Assembly (NCBI GenBank): GCA_020809705.1
Contig: CP085827.1
Coordinates: forward strand, 3,782,001 to 3,846,000
Direction of reading: 5' to 3'
Source: Calonectria ilicicola
Taxonomy: Eukaryota; Ascomycota; Sordariomycetes; Hypocreales; Nectriaceae
DNA: 64,000 nucleotides
In this document: in pieces, positions 11,885-23,050 of the stretch
Numbering within the stretch: the stretch's first letter is position 1
Layout: each line of letters opens with the position of its first letter
Translations under genes and position numbers: made by a program
The notes under the pieces: generated by a model
Told to the model about the DNA's origin: nothing
The model's database searches: none
What the model saw: the letters and a program-made list of their open reading frames with translations, nothing else

Positions 11885-13427
11885 ATCAACTACGTCTGCC
11901 GTCCGCCCAAATCATGAGCTTCGGAGTAAACAACAAAGAAATAATGCTTTGGAAGATGCTGAAAAAGAAGAATCAGAGGAAATCTTGTGGAGCAAGAGGA
12001 GGTTTGTCGCCAGACTACCAGAGGAAGAAGGAAACCAAGAATGGGGGTCGGTGACTCCCAGATGCCGGCACCGGTGCGCTCTATTCACACACACACAAAT
12101 CATATAAACAACACACAAAGAAACAGACCCGCGGCAGCGTATGCTAAGGATACCCGGACTGCTAGGGGAGGAATCGTTATTTCTGTTAATGGGCTGGAGG
12201 GAAAGTTGCATTTTTATCCGTTTTTTTTTTCTTGTTTCCCCAATGACCAGAGGGGGGAAAGAGAATTATTTTTTTTTCTATTCAAAGTACAGGGAGAGCC
12301 CCTCAGCGGCCAGAGACTTGTATGAGTCTGGAACGAGGACGGAAAGAAAGAGCCAGGCTTTTTTTTTTTTGCTGCCATCATCGTTTTCTTTTTTTGTCTG
12401 TGTTATCTGTTCCTACGATACGAACGAAGACGACGACAAAGGGGATGGGGACCTGCTCCTCAGAGAGGCGCGGAGATGCGACATCTTCCCCGTCTTGTCC
12501 CCCTTGTGTTTCTTTTGTCCCTGTCCTGGTCGTCATCCGCCCAAGTCGGTGGCGCTTTTCTTCGCCGGTCTCGTCATACAAGGAGTGAGAGAGAGGGTGG
12601 TAGAGTGTATAAATACGCCTAATTATCCACATCAACAAAGCTACGTCTGGAAATTTCTAGTCCCATTCATTATTGCCGTGATTTTTGTGACTTGTCTTTG
12701 GTTTGTTTGTGATTCATTTGTCAAAAAAGAGACATGATACTCCGCAGAAAATAAAATAATTTAAGGGTTGGGTGGATGAAGTTGTAATTGGCAACATGTG
12801 ATTGAACGAGAAAATCTCCCAATTGACACATCCTGCAGTAATCCTTCTCCACCATTTGACTCTCATGTCATATATGGTTGACTGGTAAACGAATCCTATT
12901 CACCGCAGATCTGCAAAAAAAGAGGACTGACAAAAACATTGTTCCAAAAAAGAAGGAAGACAAAAATAGAACTCCCGTTTAATTTATTACCATGCATGTT
13001 CACCGTTAGAATACATTCCCACCTTGTGGTGAGACAGCCTCATCAATAAAGCGCCACTGCGTGGTTCCCACCCCACGGCGCAGTCCCGACTCGCCCCTCC
13101 GTTCCAGATTAAAAACAAAAAAAAAAAAAAAAAAAGGCAACAACAAATTCTATGACCCGATACAATGCAGTTTCCCCTCATGTCGTGACTCGTCCCGAAT
13201 GTCTCGGGGCATATGTTGACCCCGGGAGGTGTGCTGAGTCGGCCCCTTGTTCCTGGCATATCATACATACATATCGGGAGCTGGGAACCGCCTTCGTGCA
13301 TCTCCCAAGTGGTTGTCGTGAAACACACACTCCAATCGCATGCAGTGACCTAACATAAATGCTTCTCCTGCTGGTTGGCGTGTGTCTCGTCTCTCTCTCC
13401 AGTTTTCTCCGTTCCTCTTTTTCTCCT
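11885..13427. other. Intergenic between convergent genes
   Basis: Downstream side of both the 11501 gene (+) and SEC72 (-). AT-rich patches and long T or A runs (for example 12360-12370 and 13112-13134) fit 3' UTR/terminator DNA. No supported coding frame. Confidence 0.6.
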
Positions 13428-14036
13428 TCACGAATCCTGGGCCTTTTCGAGCTTGCCGACAATCTCCTTGAGCAGAGCAACCAGCTCAGCTTCCTCGCCC
13501 TCCACCTCGAGTCCTCGCTTGACCCAGTCGCGCGCCTCTTCCAGGCGTCCCATCTCCATGAGGCAGCGTCCGCGGCGCCACCAAGCCTTTGCGTTGCCGA
13601 CCAAGCGGGCCTCGACACTGGCGTGCGCATCCACAGCGCCCTCGGCCCAGTTCTGCAGCGCCATGTGCGCCTGGGCTCGGTTGGCCAGAAGGCCGGAAAC
13701 TTCCTCACGGACGAGCTGCGAGGGCTCCCACATGGGGCGGCTCATGGCCATCTGGAGACCCAGCGAGTAGAATCTGATGGCCTCGGGGTACCTGCCCTTG
13801 CGGTACTCTGTGTTGCCCGAGTCTCGCAGCTTGCTCACGCCGGCGGAGCGCTTGGGGTTGACGGGGACGGGTGGCGGGGGTGCGGCCACGGGGGTGTCGA
13901 GGGTGAGGAGCGACTGGTGCACCTTGTTGAGCTGCTCGAGCTCGGCAGCGAGGGCGCGCGAAGCGTTGGGGCTCTCGACCGTGCCGGATTGGTCCAGGCG
14001 GAGGGGGATGAGGTCGAAGTGGGTGAGGTCGGACAT
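13428..14036 (-). CDS. SEC72: Sec72-like TPR subunit of the ER translocon (Sec62/63 complex)
   Basis: Uninterrupted 202-codon gene. Residues 1-65 form the family-specific N-terminus (LTHFDLIPLRLD, then an EQLNKVHQ helix and a Pro-rich linker). From about residue 66 come tetratricopeptide helices: a first repeat containing LRDSGNTEYRKGRYPEAIRFY, a second with LLANRAQAHMALQNWAEGAVDAH, and a third with AKAWWRRGRCLMEMGRLEEA. This matches fungal Sec72, the cytosolic TPR subunit that joins Sec63 and Sec71 in post-translational protein import into the ER, where the TPR groove docks Hsp70. Length is close to that of the yeast protein. The ATG at 14036 is the first in frame and leads straight into the conserved segment. 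Role follows from the family; the TPR pattern is seen directly. Confidence 0.85.
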   Translation of the reverse strand: MSDLTHFDLIPLRLDQSGTVESPNASRALAAELEQLNKVHQSLLTLDTPVAAPPPPVPVNPKRSAGVSKLRDSGNTEYRKGRYPEAIRFYSLGLQMAMSRPMWEPSQLVREEVSGLLANRAQAHMALQNWAEGAVDAHASVEARLVGNAKAWWRRGRCLMEMGRLEEARDWVKRGLEVEGEEAELVALLKEIVGKLEKAQDS

Positions 14037-15468
14037 GGTTGCGACAATGATAGATGAGATATCAAGATATCAATGCTTCTTTTTTTAAAAATTGGCGAGT
14101 GTGTAAAAGAGTGACGGGTCCTTTGCTCAGAGGAAATCGCGTCTGTATGTCGCGGCGCAAAGGTCTGAGAAGTTGGGAAAAGGGGTGGCCAACTTTTTGG
14201 ATGTTAAAGTGGTGATCTGGTCCTAGTCAGGCGCTGGCGCGGGAAGTGGTGGTTAGGGTGGGTGTTAGTCGATAAGGACACTTTACAGAAATTACGGTTA
14301 TCGCTCGCTCTATCTTATCGGTATCGGCACATGACACCCTTTGCCATGACATCTCATCCACCTCTAGGCTACCCTGGAGGCTGTGTGGTCCAGCAGGATC
14401 ATGACGACTAAATTAGAAGAGCTCAGTAGCAATTAGCTGTCAATTGGTTTAGTGGTTATGTGTATGTGACATTTGTGTTGCTTTTTGTATCTCATTCTTT
14501 TGTCTTGGTGCGCTCGCATCATTTAACTCCCCGTGGCGAAAATCGTCCAGACTTTGATTTTGTTTCATAGACATAGACGCCACGTGCCTGAGCCACATAA
14601 CGGTCGAAGGGCGAAGACACAATAATAATGTGGACAAATTCAAACATAACAAATGTTATATATTGCACAATTAAATCCAATTGACCCATTGGCCCATCAG
14701 ACCACGGAAAAAAATCCAAACAAACACTACTAGGCCACAGCGTCGTACCCAGTCCGAAACCCTGATGGACGCACGACACACAGACATTGCACACACACAC
14801 ATACACACGCATATTACCCCTCCAGGTACCGTGACGTCAGTATCACAACTCTGCTACAGATTCGCATACACATACACGCACACACATACGCACACATACA
14901 TACATACACATACCACTAAATCATTGTGCAACGTTCAATCATAAAGAGTCAAGGTCTGGTACCTAGTCAAAACAAAATACCATTCCTTTTCTACTCCTAG
15001 TGCAAATGCTAGACCCTGTCCCGTTCCGGGGGCGTAACAAGATCAACCTCCATTCACCCTCGACCCTTTTTTACCTAGTGACTGGCGTCCTAAGACAGAA
15101 ACCCTCGAGTGTAGACGGACGAGGCCGTCCCCAACCAGTCCCAAACACTAATCCCGTGGTCCTTACCGTCAGACTCAACCCTAAAAAACATGGCACATTA
15201 AAAAGCTCTTCTCATCCTCATGCATGAGTTTTGATTCATCATCAGGTTGATTTAGATTTTTTCCGTGCTTTATTTTTGGGGGATGGGTCCGACGACGGGA
15301 TCTCATTTAGAACATTGGGAATAGCCATCCACTTCCTCGAGCCGCCCTCGCCATCACTCAGCAAATCAAGTAATCCCTGTGAACCACCGCGCCAATCTAA
15401 TGAAACGCACGAGAAATGTTAGACAATGCGAAGTCACCTTAACCGATCAGAGTTAAGGAATGGCTAAA
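14037..15468. other. Intergenic between two minus-strand genes
   Basis: Contains the SEC72 promoter (14037 upward) and the downstream region of the L16 gene. The middle holds CA/CATA microsatellites (listed separately). No supported coding frame. Confidence 0.6.
14786..14913. repeat. CA / CATA microsatellite tracts
   Basis: Two tracts of alternating CA and CATA units (about 14786-14812 and 14866-14913) separated by unique sequence; simple-sequence DNA in an intergenic region. Confidence 0.85.
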
Positions 15469-16573
15469 TTAGTAGCCATAAGCCGCAAGGGCCTTCACAG
15501 TCTCCTCCTTGGTGCCAGCGTTCTTCTTCGCCTCGGACAGTTGTCGGGCAGCAACCTTCTTGCGCTCGTAGTAAGCAGCAGCCTTGGTCTTTCTTCGCTC
15601 CTCCAATCTGTATATCTGGTTAGCAACAATTCCCTCTATATTCACCCATGGGCAATCCAATGGATGCCACAAAAAAAGACGTACCGAGAAACAACATCCT
15701 GGTACTTCCAGCCAACCTCGTGGCTGAGACGGCCGACGGTGCAGTACTTGCGACCGGGCTGGAGACGGAGGACACGGAGGGCCTGGGGAACGACCATCTT
15801 CTTCTTGGTGTCGTAGGGAGGGGGGACACCCTCAAAGACCTTGAGGCGCTCGAGAGCGGCGGCACCACGAGCGGTCTTGTGGGGGATCATGCCACGGACG
15901 GCCTTGTAGAAGATTCTGGAGGGGGCACGGAAGTGGAAAGGACCTGTTCTGTGGTCAACGATTTGTCTCTCTTGGATAATGACGGAACGGTGTCGGCTCA
16001 CCTCCACGGGTGGGGTTGTATCGGGTCATCTTTCGCAGGTAGGCGTGGTACTTGACTATTGGGAAACCGTCAGTATTAAGCTCTGTTGTTCGGCGCCGCT
16101 GTGGTTTTCTTCGTAGATGTCTGCCACAGGGCATTGTCGTGGTGGGTGGGAGTACATACGCTTAGCGCGGAAGAACTCGCCAGAGATGTTGAGCGCTTCG
16201 CAGCGGACGACAACGATCTTCTGACCGCTGAGGAGCTGCTTGGCGACAATGGAGGCAAGTCGGCCAAGGAGATGGCCCTTGCCATCGATGACGACCTGCA
16301 GGAGAGAGCTCATGTTAGCCATCTGCAATGTCGATATTCGCACACACACAATTCCCAATAAACCAGCAGCCAGTGAGGCGGGCACACAAAAAAAAGCGAT
16401 AATGCCGTCGCAGACAGGAAGCAGGCGCTGCGTCTTCCCGAAACCCAAGCCTCCCAATTCCCGCCAGCGCCCACAGCCTGTCTTCGAAAGCCCTCGCTCC
16501 GCCTCACGATGCTGTCTGATGCGGGATGGACACAATTAAAGGTGTTACTCACAACCGGCTCGAAGGTCGACAT
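15469..16573 (-). CDS. RPL16: 60S ribosomal protein L16 (uL13 / L13a), five exons
   Basis: Exons on the minus strand: 16573-16553, 16295-16160, 16055-16002, 15943-15685 and 15607-15469, all with GT-AG introns of 257, 104, 58 and 77 nt and consistent phases, giving 202 residues (yeast L16 has 199). The start reads MSTFEPV, then [56 protein letters not shown] and [18 protein letters not shown], which are hallmark uL13 sequences. The protein ends in the usual basic helix and AAYGY. uL13 is a structural protein of the large subunit. The first coding exon is only seven codons long and the first intron is the longest, a common arrangement in fungal ribosomal protein genes. The MSTFEPV exon fits family starts better than the in-frame ATG inside the intron. 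Confidence 0.95.
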
Positions 16574-17607
16574 CGTACCGTCACTTCTGGGGGATGAAGA
16601 AAAGGAAACAAGGCAGCTCAGATGACGGTAAAGAGACACGGATCCTCGAACCTGGCCGGCGAAGATCTGTTTTCCTGTGCTGCTGGGGTTAGTCGTCCCT
16701 CGAGTGTTGGGTGGAAGTGGTCGCGATAGTGATTGACGGGCGAAAAATCCAAGGACCGCAAGAGGGCTCGTTGTGCCTTTGGAAGAAAGGACGCTAGCCT
16801 CATGGGGCAAGGGCTGGATTTGGCCCAAGCGAAGAGGGCTGGTTTGTCGGATTTGTTTAGGTCTGCGTGCCCTAAGAGTCTGGGGGCCGGGGTCCGATGA
16901 TTTGCCGACGAAATCGGGAGAACTGCAGGTCATGCCTGTGTCCACGTGACATCACATGAGAAAGACTGGCTGACTCAGGTGGGGCCTCATGAGAAGCACC
17001 ATGTTCTGAGACATCAGACGAACTCCTATCAGTGGCGGGGCATGACACCTGATAGCCAGATGTGTCTAAAGAAAGACATGGCACACCATCCAAAGAAGGT
17101 GAAGAATAAATTAGATGTGAAAAGCAGGACGAATAAAAAACCATCATTGGATAGAGAAGCCGGGTTTCACTGATGCATCTATTGATATTATTTTTTTTTA
17201 TCATGCTTTCCCTGTGGCCGCGCACTGGGAAACAACTTCACCTCATTCATGTGCCATGTCTTTTATTTTATCCAGTGCGCCAAAACACACAACGCACAGA
17301 ACGGTACAAGTGGATCGTCCCCATTTGCAGCAATTGATCAACGATAACAGAAGACGGAGCGTCTTCAATCCATCGAGTGAATTCTATCTTTGTCATTGTG
17401 GTCATCAAGGGTTCATCTATTGTACAACTTGCTCTATGTTTGAGAGTAATGCCAACCGCTTTTGCGAACCATCCTCGACACTATTAAATGATGCTATGTG
17501 AAATCGGGGTTTGGACAAGTTTTTGCAGCCCTCTCAGATACTGTACCCACACAAGAAAACAAAGAAAAAGGAAAAAAAAAAGGTAATGTGTGAAAAGAAT
17601 GTGCAAC
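16574..17607. other. Intergenic: L16 promoter and BAG-gene downstream region
   Basis: About 1 kb between head-to-tail minus-strand genes. It should contain the L16 promoter. No supported coding frame or recognisable ribosomal-protein promoter box. Confidence 0.55.
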
Positions 17608-18723
17608 CTAGGAATCCTTGGCGGCATCAAGTCTCTTCAATGTTGCCTGCACGTGCCTAACCAACTCCTTTCTCCTGGCCCTGACTTCGGGCATGCCTTC
17701 GCTCTCTACGTTATCCAGCTTGAGAATAATTTGTTGCATAACTGTCTCCGACAGTTTTCGGTGCTCCTCCTCGCGCTTCTTATTATCCGAGGGGGGTGCG
17801 GCCGAATACTCGTCGCAGAGGGGCTTCCATTTGCTATCGAACTCGGTTGCGAGTTCATGAAGTATCTTCATAGGACCAGTCAGAGCCCCCGCGGGAGTGG
17901 CTGCTGGAGGAGGGGGCGAGTGAGGGGATGCCAGAGTCGAGGCACTGGCACGAGGGCTGCTGGCGCTGATAGAGCTACCGTCATCACCCTTGTTCTTCTT
18001 CTTGGTGCCCCGCTTCTTGCTCTTCTTGCTCTTCGACTTGGTGTCTTTGGGATCCTCTCGTGGTGCGTCGACGATCACCATTTCCTCTTCTGAGGGGCTG
18101 CTCGCTTCCTGTACATCGGACAAGACAGCCATCAATTCGCTATTGTTCTTGACACCATACTCGCGGATGGGAGCAGTTTGCTCCTTGAGCTGACGGCCTT
18201 TGTAGATGAGCTTGATGTGACGGGCTGTTCGCGGGGGGAGGTCCATAATGAGAGCGACACGGTCCTTGACGTCAAGAACTCGCAACTTGCCATCTCCAAT
18301 CGTGTATGCGGGGAAGTGGGCGGGGTATGTGACTCCCTTATTCTTGATCAAGAGAACGTCATCCTCGGGTTCGGGCGGGGCGGTCGAGTGCGACCTGGGA
18401 TAGTAACCGGCGTTGTCGAGGTCTTGCGAGGTAATGTAGCTAAAGTCCTCGTCGGTGACGGCGGGCACACTGGACATGCTGCGGTAGGGCGAGAGGGGCT
18501 CGCGGCCGAGGGACCAGCCATATCTCGACATTGTGAATGGAACAGCCAGGAGGACAGCGGCTAGACTGCTGTAGACGACGGTGGGATGGACGCCAAGGTT
18601 CTCAGAGATGTAGCCGTTGGAGTCTTGTAAAACGGTGGAAAGGTTAGCCAGCGCCCCGTTGAGGTAGGACGTGACGTTTTGTAAGGCACCGGGGGATGCC
18701 ACGATTTCCTGAGGGGAATCCAC
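17608..18723 (-). CDS. Membrane-anchored BAG-domain co-chaperone (5' end uncertain)
   Basis: Open minus-strand frame of 371 codons. A hydrophobic segment lies at about residues 48-66 (PTVVYSSLAAVLLAVPFT), a ubiquitin-like region at about 125-205 (VLDVKDRVALIMDLP, LIYKGRQL, YGVKNNSELMAVL), a Lys-rich low-complexity linker, and a C-terminal three-helix BAG region at about 285-368 (KILHELATEFDSKWKPLCDEY through HVQATLKRLD). BAG proteins are nucleotide-exchange factors for Hsp70; a membrane anchor plus BAG recalls yeast Snl1 at the ER. The frame upstream of 18531 has no ATG: the codon at 18723 is GTG. Either translation starts at ATG 18531 (MSRYGWS, 307 residues, no anchor), or a short upstream exon supplies the start. 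The conserved-looking membrane segment argues for the second. Confidence 0.8.
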   Translation of the reverse strand: MDSPQEIVASPGALQNVTSYLNGALANLSTVLQDSNGYISENLGVHPTVVYSSLAAVLLAVPFTMSRYGWSLGREPLSPYRSMSSVPAVTDEDFSYITSQDLDNAGYYPRSHSTAPPEPEDDVLLIKNKGVTYPAHFPAYTIGDGKLRVLDVKDRVALIMDLPPRTARHIKLIYKGRQLKEQTAPIREYGVKNNSELMAVLSDVQEASSPSEEEMVIVDAPREDPKDTKSKSKKSKKRGTKKKNKGDDGSSISASSPRASASTLASPHSPPPPAATPAGALTGPMKILHELATEFDSKWKPLCDEYSAAPPSDNKKREEEHRKLSETVMQQIILKLDNVESEGMPEVRARRKELVRHVQATLKRLDAAKDS

Positions 18724-20985
18724 CTTGTCGTCGGTTCTAAGGTGGTCCTGGGATAGGACACCTTAGATTACAATGGGGGAGAAGAAAAAAAAAAGAGGCC
18801 GAGGGAGGGGGATGGGCGGAGAGGGGTGAGATGCAGCAACCTGCAGATGCGGGTGCGTCTGTGGTGACTGCCCTAAGCGCAATGGTAGGAGTGAGGCAAT
18901 GACGGGGCGACCGGGGAGAGGAAGACGGCGTCGGGTCGGCGAGGGGTAGTTCCTTGACTGTAGTCGTGGGCTGATGTGGAGCGGGAGGACGGCGTGTACG
19001 GACGACAACCGGATGGTGGCAGTGGTGGTGGACGATCACGCCTGGCAGATGCAGGGTATTCCCAGTTGATGCGACAAGCTGAGGCTAACGCGCCGGCTGT
19101 CAACGGGTGTGGGCAATGGAATGAGCTGGCAGGTCGCAGAACGAGACTCGCCGCGTGAGCCAACGGGCCAAAAACGAAAGCGCAGCGACGGTGAACGGCA
19201 GCGCCGCGTTGGTGCAGAGTCGCAAAGGGAGCGGCGGCGGCGTCGGGTCAAGGCGCTGTGAGGGGTTCGGGCGTGGGCGCAGGCTGGTCGGGTCGCGCTG
19301 CGTGAGTAGTACGTAGTATAAACCTAGATGCGATGTGGTGTGGATGATGATGATGATGCAACTTGGACAATTAGGAGAGGCGAGACGCAGGTTGGGCGAA
19401 TGCGATTGGTGGGTTGGCGGGCTTAGTGGGTGATGCAAGTACAAAGAGAAGAGGAGGGATCACGATGGACTCGCGGATGCAATGCAGGTTGGTTAACAAG
19501 AAGGGATCATCAGTGGACTACGCCGGGGGCCGAAGAAACGAGTGAGGTTGAAAGAGACAGTTGAGGACGAGATTAGACGATGGCGTGGAGGACACCTAAT
19601 TAATTTTTTTTTTTTTACTTCCCCTGCTCTCGGGCAGGGTGTGAGACTTGAGCCGCATCCCAGATTCCGGGGGACACGGGGAACGCAATAGGGGCTGACG
19701 GCGAGTGTTTGGGGTTCCAAGGTTCTAGATTGAGGGCGGTTTTAGAGGGTGCTAGAAGGGTGCTAGGAGGGTGCCAGGAGGTTCCAGCGGGCAAGGGGGG
19801 TGTTCAGACTTAGGGGACCTTGCGGGAGCCACACCTCGTCATGTGGTGTGGGTGAGAAGCCAGGATGGAGTGGAATGGATCTGATTGTCAGGAATTTGGG
19901 AACGGGTACATGGTACAGGTTATGTAAAAGAAGCGCCGATTCCCTGTTTTCGATCCCATAAAGGTCTCACCAACTGCTGTTGTCGGCCGCAATTGGGGCC
20001 TGGAATCGGCTGCAAATGTCTCGAACCGTCCAACACATGGGGCCACCAGCTACCCCAACTGTAGTACACGCCCAGGCGCAAAGGGCCCATTGATCCTCGC
20101 GGTTCCTGTCAGTCATGGGCCCGGCGGCGCCGTCAACTGTCAGACGGTAGGTTGCAAACCTCCAAGGGAACCGTCGCAACGGCAGGGCCTATTGGGAATG
20201 TGATCACTCGCTTCATCATCTCGCCGCGACCACACCTCAACGAATAGAGTTCGGCGTGTCCACTGTAAATGCGAGGCTATCCCAGCGCTCCCTCACCGAC
20301 ATACAGATAACGGTGCTGGCCTATAGTGGTTGGCAGTGATGATGCAGAGCGATGGATGCCGCCTATAATTGGAAGAATCCGAGAGCGAATAATGGAACAT
20401 GATGCGGGTTCTGTCGCCATTTTGGCACCTTATAAACTTTTCCCTTTGCTTTCATGGCCCCATCAATTTGTCAGAGTGATATTTACCACCTGTAAATAGA
20501 AAAAATGAATAAGAATGACAATTCAACAATAAGCCACTAGGATCAATATTAGCAGCCCGATCTGATCAGCACCGATTAGCTAATCCCCTCCATGGCAAGT
20601 CGAAGTAAAAATGATTCCAGATGAAACTCGGCCACTAAACCACATCAGGCACACCCTCCTGTAGTCGGACGCTGCGCCGAGCTGAATGCGAAAAAAAAAA
20701 AAAAAAAATCTCGAAACAGCCACAGAGGGCCCGGCGAACAGATTGATTGCATCATTGCTCTCGCCATCCAATCCCTCTGATTATCAACCACACGTAACTC
20801 GGCCACCACGTACAAATCCCATCCAATTTGCGTGTTTTGCATGACAAAGCAATATCGCATTTGGCACCTAGATTCCATTGCACTGCACTACCCGCGCCCT
20901 GCCGCTCCGCTCTCAAATAGCTTAAACCTCGCAGGCTCCGCTCACTTTACCTCCCCTCCCTTTCTTCCTTTTACAACCTACACCC
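18724..20985. other. Divergent intergenic region, BAG gene / glutaredoxin gene
   Basis: Shared upstream region of the BAG gene (-) and the glutaredoxin gene (+). It may hide a short first exon of the BAG gene. Imperfect repeats of a GGTGCTAG-type unit occur at about 19740-19800, and an A run at 20690-20708. No supported complete gene. Confidence 0.5.
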
Positions 20986-21531
20986 ATGAACTACTTCCGC
21001 TCCATTTTCACCCGCTCTACTAGTCCCGGCACAATGTCACAGGCTTCAAAGAAGATCGAGCAGCTCATCAACGATAACGCTGTTAGTAAGTGCCGTCCCC
21101 GCCTCCGCCTCTCCTCGGCAACCCGCCCTCTCAGTGGGGCGGGCGCATGCATGTCTTCGCTCATTGACAACCGAGACTGAGAGACTGACCATCGAACCAT
21201 TTAGTCGTCTTTTCCAAGTCATACTGCCCTTACTGCACTCGCACTAAGAGCACCCTGACCAACCTGGGTACCAAGTTCGAGACATTGGAGCTCGACCAGA
21301 CGCGTACGTCCCCGCTGCCCCTCCGAACCTCGGGCACAGAGATATACTAACCCTTGTTTAGCCGACGGTGGTGCCCTCCAAGATGCCATTGAGGAATTGA
21401 CTGGCCAGCGTAGCGTCCCCAACACCTTCATCAGCCAGAAGTCCATCGGTGGCAATGATGACCTCCAGAGGCTCCACAAGGCTGGCAAGCTCGAGCCACT
21501 TCTGGCTGGTGCCACCGCCCTGACAGCGTAA
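20986..21531 (+). CDS. Dithiol glutaredoxin (CPYC), three exons, possible dual targeting
   Basis: Exons 20986-21085, 21205-21303 and 21362-21531 give 122 residues. The active site CPYC is at residues 41-44, the cis-proline motif SVP at 84-86 and the glutathione-binding IGGNDDL at 95-101, all expected for a class I glutaredoxin that uses glutathione to reduce disulfides and mixed disulfides. There are two in-frame ATGs: the first (20986) adds MNYFRSIFTRSTSPGT, which is rich in Arg, Ser and hydrophobics and has no acidic residue, like a mitochondrial presequence; the second (21034) starts MSQASKK directly at the enzyme fold. Yeast Grx2 makes cytosolic and mitochondrial forms in this way. The fold is certain; dual targeting is inferred. 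The gene converges on the AIM18-like mitochondrial gene. Confidence 0.92.
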
Positions 21532-21840
21532 GGGCTCCAAAGTTGTCCCCAGCTGTGTGGCGTGTTAGGTGGCGGCTGATAGGCGTCCAGTTCAAAACTA
21601 TAGACGATACTAGATAGACATTGGGAGTTGCCCCCCCAGCCCCAGGTTATGCAGATAGACAATAGCCAATAAAGAAGCGACCTTACCAGTATGTTTCTAT
21701 TCGTTGCTTATGTGCCAAGGTTGTGTGACGTGATAGTGTGTCGACAACAACCTGTTGAGTTGCGATCCTGCCTAATCGTACATGCCAAGTCGCTTGCCGC
21801 CCCAAGGCATACATAATATACATTTTTTTGACTTGACTTT

Positions 21841-21886
21841 GGTCTCTCGTTTGGCCCCCGGACGGTCTCTCGTTTGGCCCCCGGAC
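21841..21886. repeat. Perfect tandem duplication of a 23-bp unit
   Basis: The 23-base unit beginning GGTCTCTCGTTTGGCC occurs twice back to back (21841-21863 and 21864-21886) without mismatch, in the 3' region shared by the convergent glutaredoxin and AIM18-like genes. Confidence 0.95.
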
Positions 21887-21901
21887 GGTCATTCATTCTA
21901 T

Positions 21902-23050
21902 TTACAGAACCTGTGCTGCAACAGTGCCAACGGGTCTTTCTACAAACTCCATAACTCCATTGATAATGCTTTGGCGGGTTTCCTCCGAGGCAACCTTCTT
22001 GCCGCCCAGGTAGTTGAGCCACAAGAGTCTCGACAAACGTTCATCCTCAACCGTACCCAACAAACTCTTGTTGGGTACTTTACTATCTCCAGCGTTGTAG
22101 GTAATGGAAAGCTTGCCCGATGCATCCCGAATCATCATGAGTTCTTTGGATCGGGGAACCTGTCCTCGCTGGAACATGATCTTGAACTTCTTCATAGCAT
22201 TGCCGAATTCCTCATCATTGTAGGCTTGGTCACGTCCTGAGCGAGCAGTGATGGCTCTGACGAGGCCGTCTCGCAGGTGGGGGAAATCAGTGTCCCGGAC
22301 TGGAGCAATGCGGAAAGCAGTTCGGCATCCGGCCTCCTTGAGAACTGCATTCCAGATCTCCTCGCTCTCAATTGCATCCTGAAGAGCGTTTCTCAGTGTC
22401 TCCTTTTCTGAAGGAATCAGTGTGGTTGCCACGGGGTTGATCTTCTTCACCAAGAAGTTTTGCAGCTTGGCAATATCCTGAGTGGCGACATAGAATCCCA
22501 CAACATAAACCTGGATACCAATAAAGGTTACGGACCTAGTTCCCAGTCCAACGAGTGTAAATTCGGTGCCTTGCTTTTCATTGATAGCAGCAGCAATGGG
22601 TCCACGATTGTCTGCAAGCTCCTCAAGGGCAATGGTTCGGGGGAACAGCTTGATGGTCGAATTGCCCGTGGGAACAACTTCCTGGCCATCGTCGTCGAGG
22701 AGAATCACCTTGCGCTTCTCGCCTGCTTCGGTCTTGAATTGCTCGGTGGGTACTGGGGCGTCGCACTTGACGGCGCGTTTCTCCTTCTCCTTCTGGACAT
22801 CGATGGCCTGCTTCAGCTTCCAGGCAGTGTAGATGAAGGACACAATACCGGCAATGGCACCAGCAGCGAGAAAGGCGGTGCGGTTCTGTTCGTAGTCTCG
22901 GCGTTTGGCATTGAGATGGTTGACATCAAACTCGTCGGTCAGGCGGGATTGGCGCTGCGAGAAGAGAGTTCGACTGGAAACTCGGGCCACGGCAGCGCAT
23001 CGCAAGCGCTGCGGGCGGAGGGCAGGACGAATGGTTGAGGGGCGGAGCAT
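21902..23050 (-). CDS. AIM18: AIM18-type mitochondrial chalcone-isomerase-fold protein
   Basis: Single-exon gene for 382 residues. The N-terminus (MLRPSTIRPALRPQRLR) is Arg-rich with no acidic residue until residue 39, a clear mitochondrial presequence. One membrane segment follows at about 58-76 (TAFLAAGAIAGIVSFIYTAW). The C-terminal two thirds matches the chalcone-isomerase-like domain of fungal AIM18/AIM46: FTLVGLGTRSVTFIGIQVYVVGFYV, AFRIAPVRDTDFPHLRDGLVRA and MFQRGQVPRSKELMMIR. In yeast, loss of AIM18 alters inheritance of mitochondria; the catalytic role is unclear and these fungal proteins are generally thought to bind haem or fatty acids rather than isomerise chalcones. The ATG at 23050 is the first in frame and begins the presequence. 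It is convergent with the glutaredoxin gene, 370 bp away. Confidence 0.87.
   Translation of the reverse strand: MLRPSTIRPALRPQRLRCAAVARVSSRTLFSQRQSRLTDEFDVNHLNAKRRDYEQNRTAFLAAGAIAGIVSFIYTAWKLKQAIDVQKEKEKRAVKCDAPVPTEQFKTEAGEKRKVILLDDDGQEVVPTGNSTIKLFPRTIALEELADNRGPIAAAINEKQGTEFTLVGLGTRSVTFIGIQVYVVGFYVATQDIAKLQNFLVKKINPVATTLIPSEKETLRNALQDAIESEEIWNAVLKEAGCRTAFRIAPVRDTDFPHLRDGLVRAITARSGRDQAYNDEEFGNAMKKFKIMFQRGQVPRSKELMMIRDASGKLSITYNAGDSKVPNKSLLGTVEDERLSRLLWLNYLGGKKVASEETRQSIINGVMEFVERPVGTVAAQVL

Noticed and set aside
13359..14057. 232-codon plus-strand frame opposite SEC72
   Set aside because: Exact antisense shadow of the TPR gene caused by its GC-biased third codon positions.
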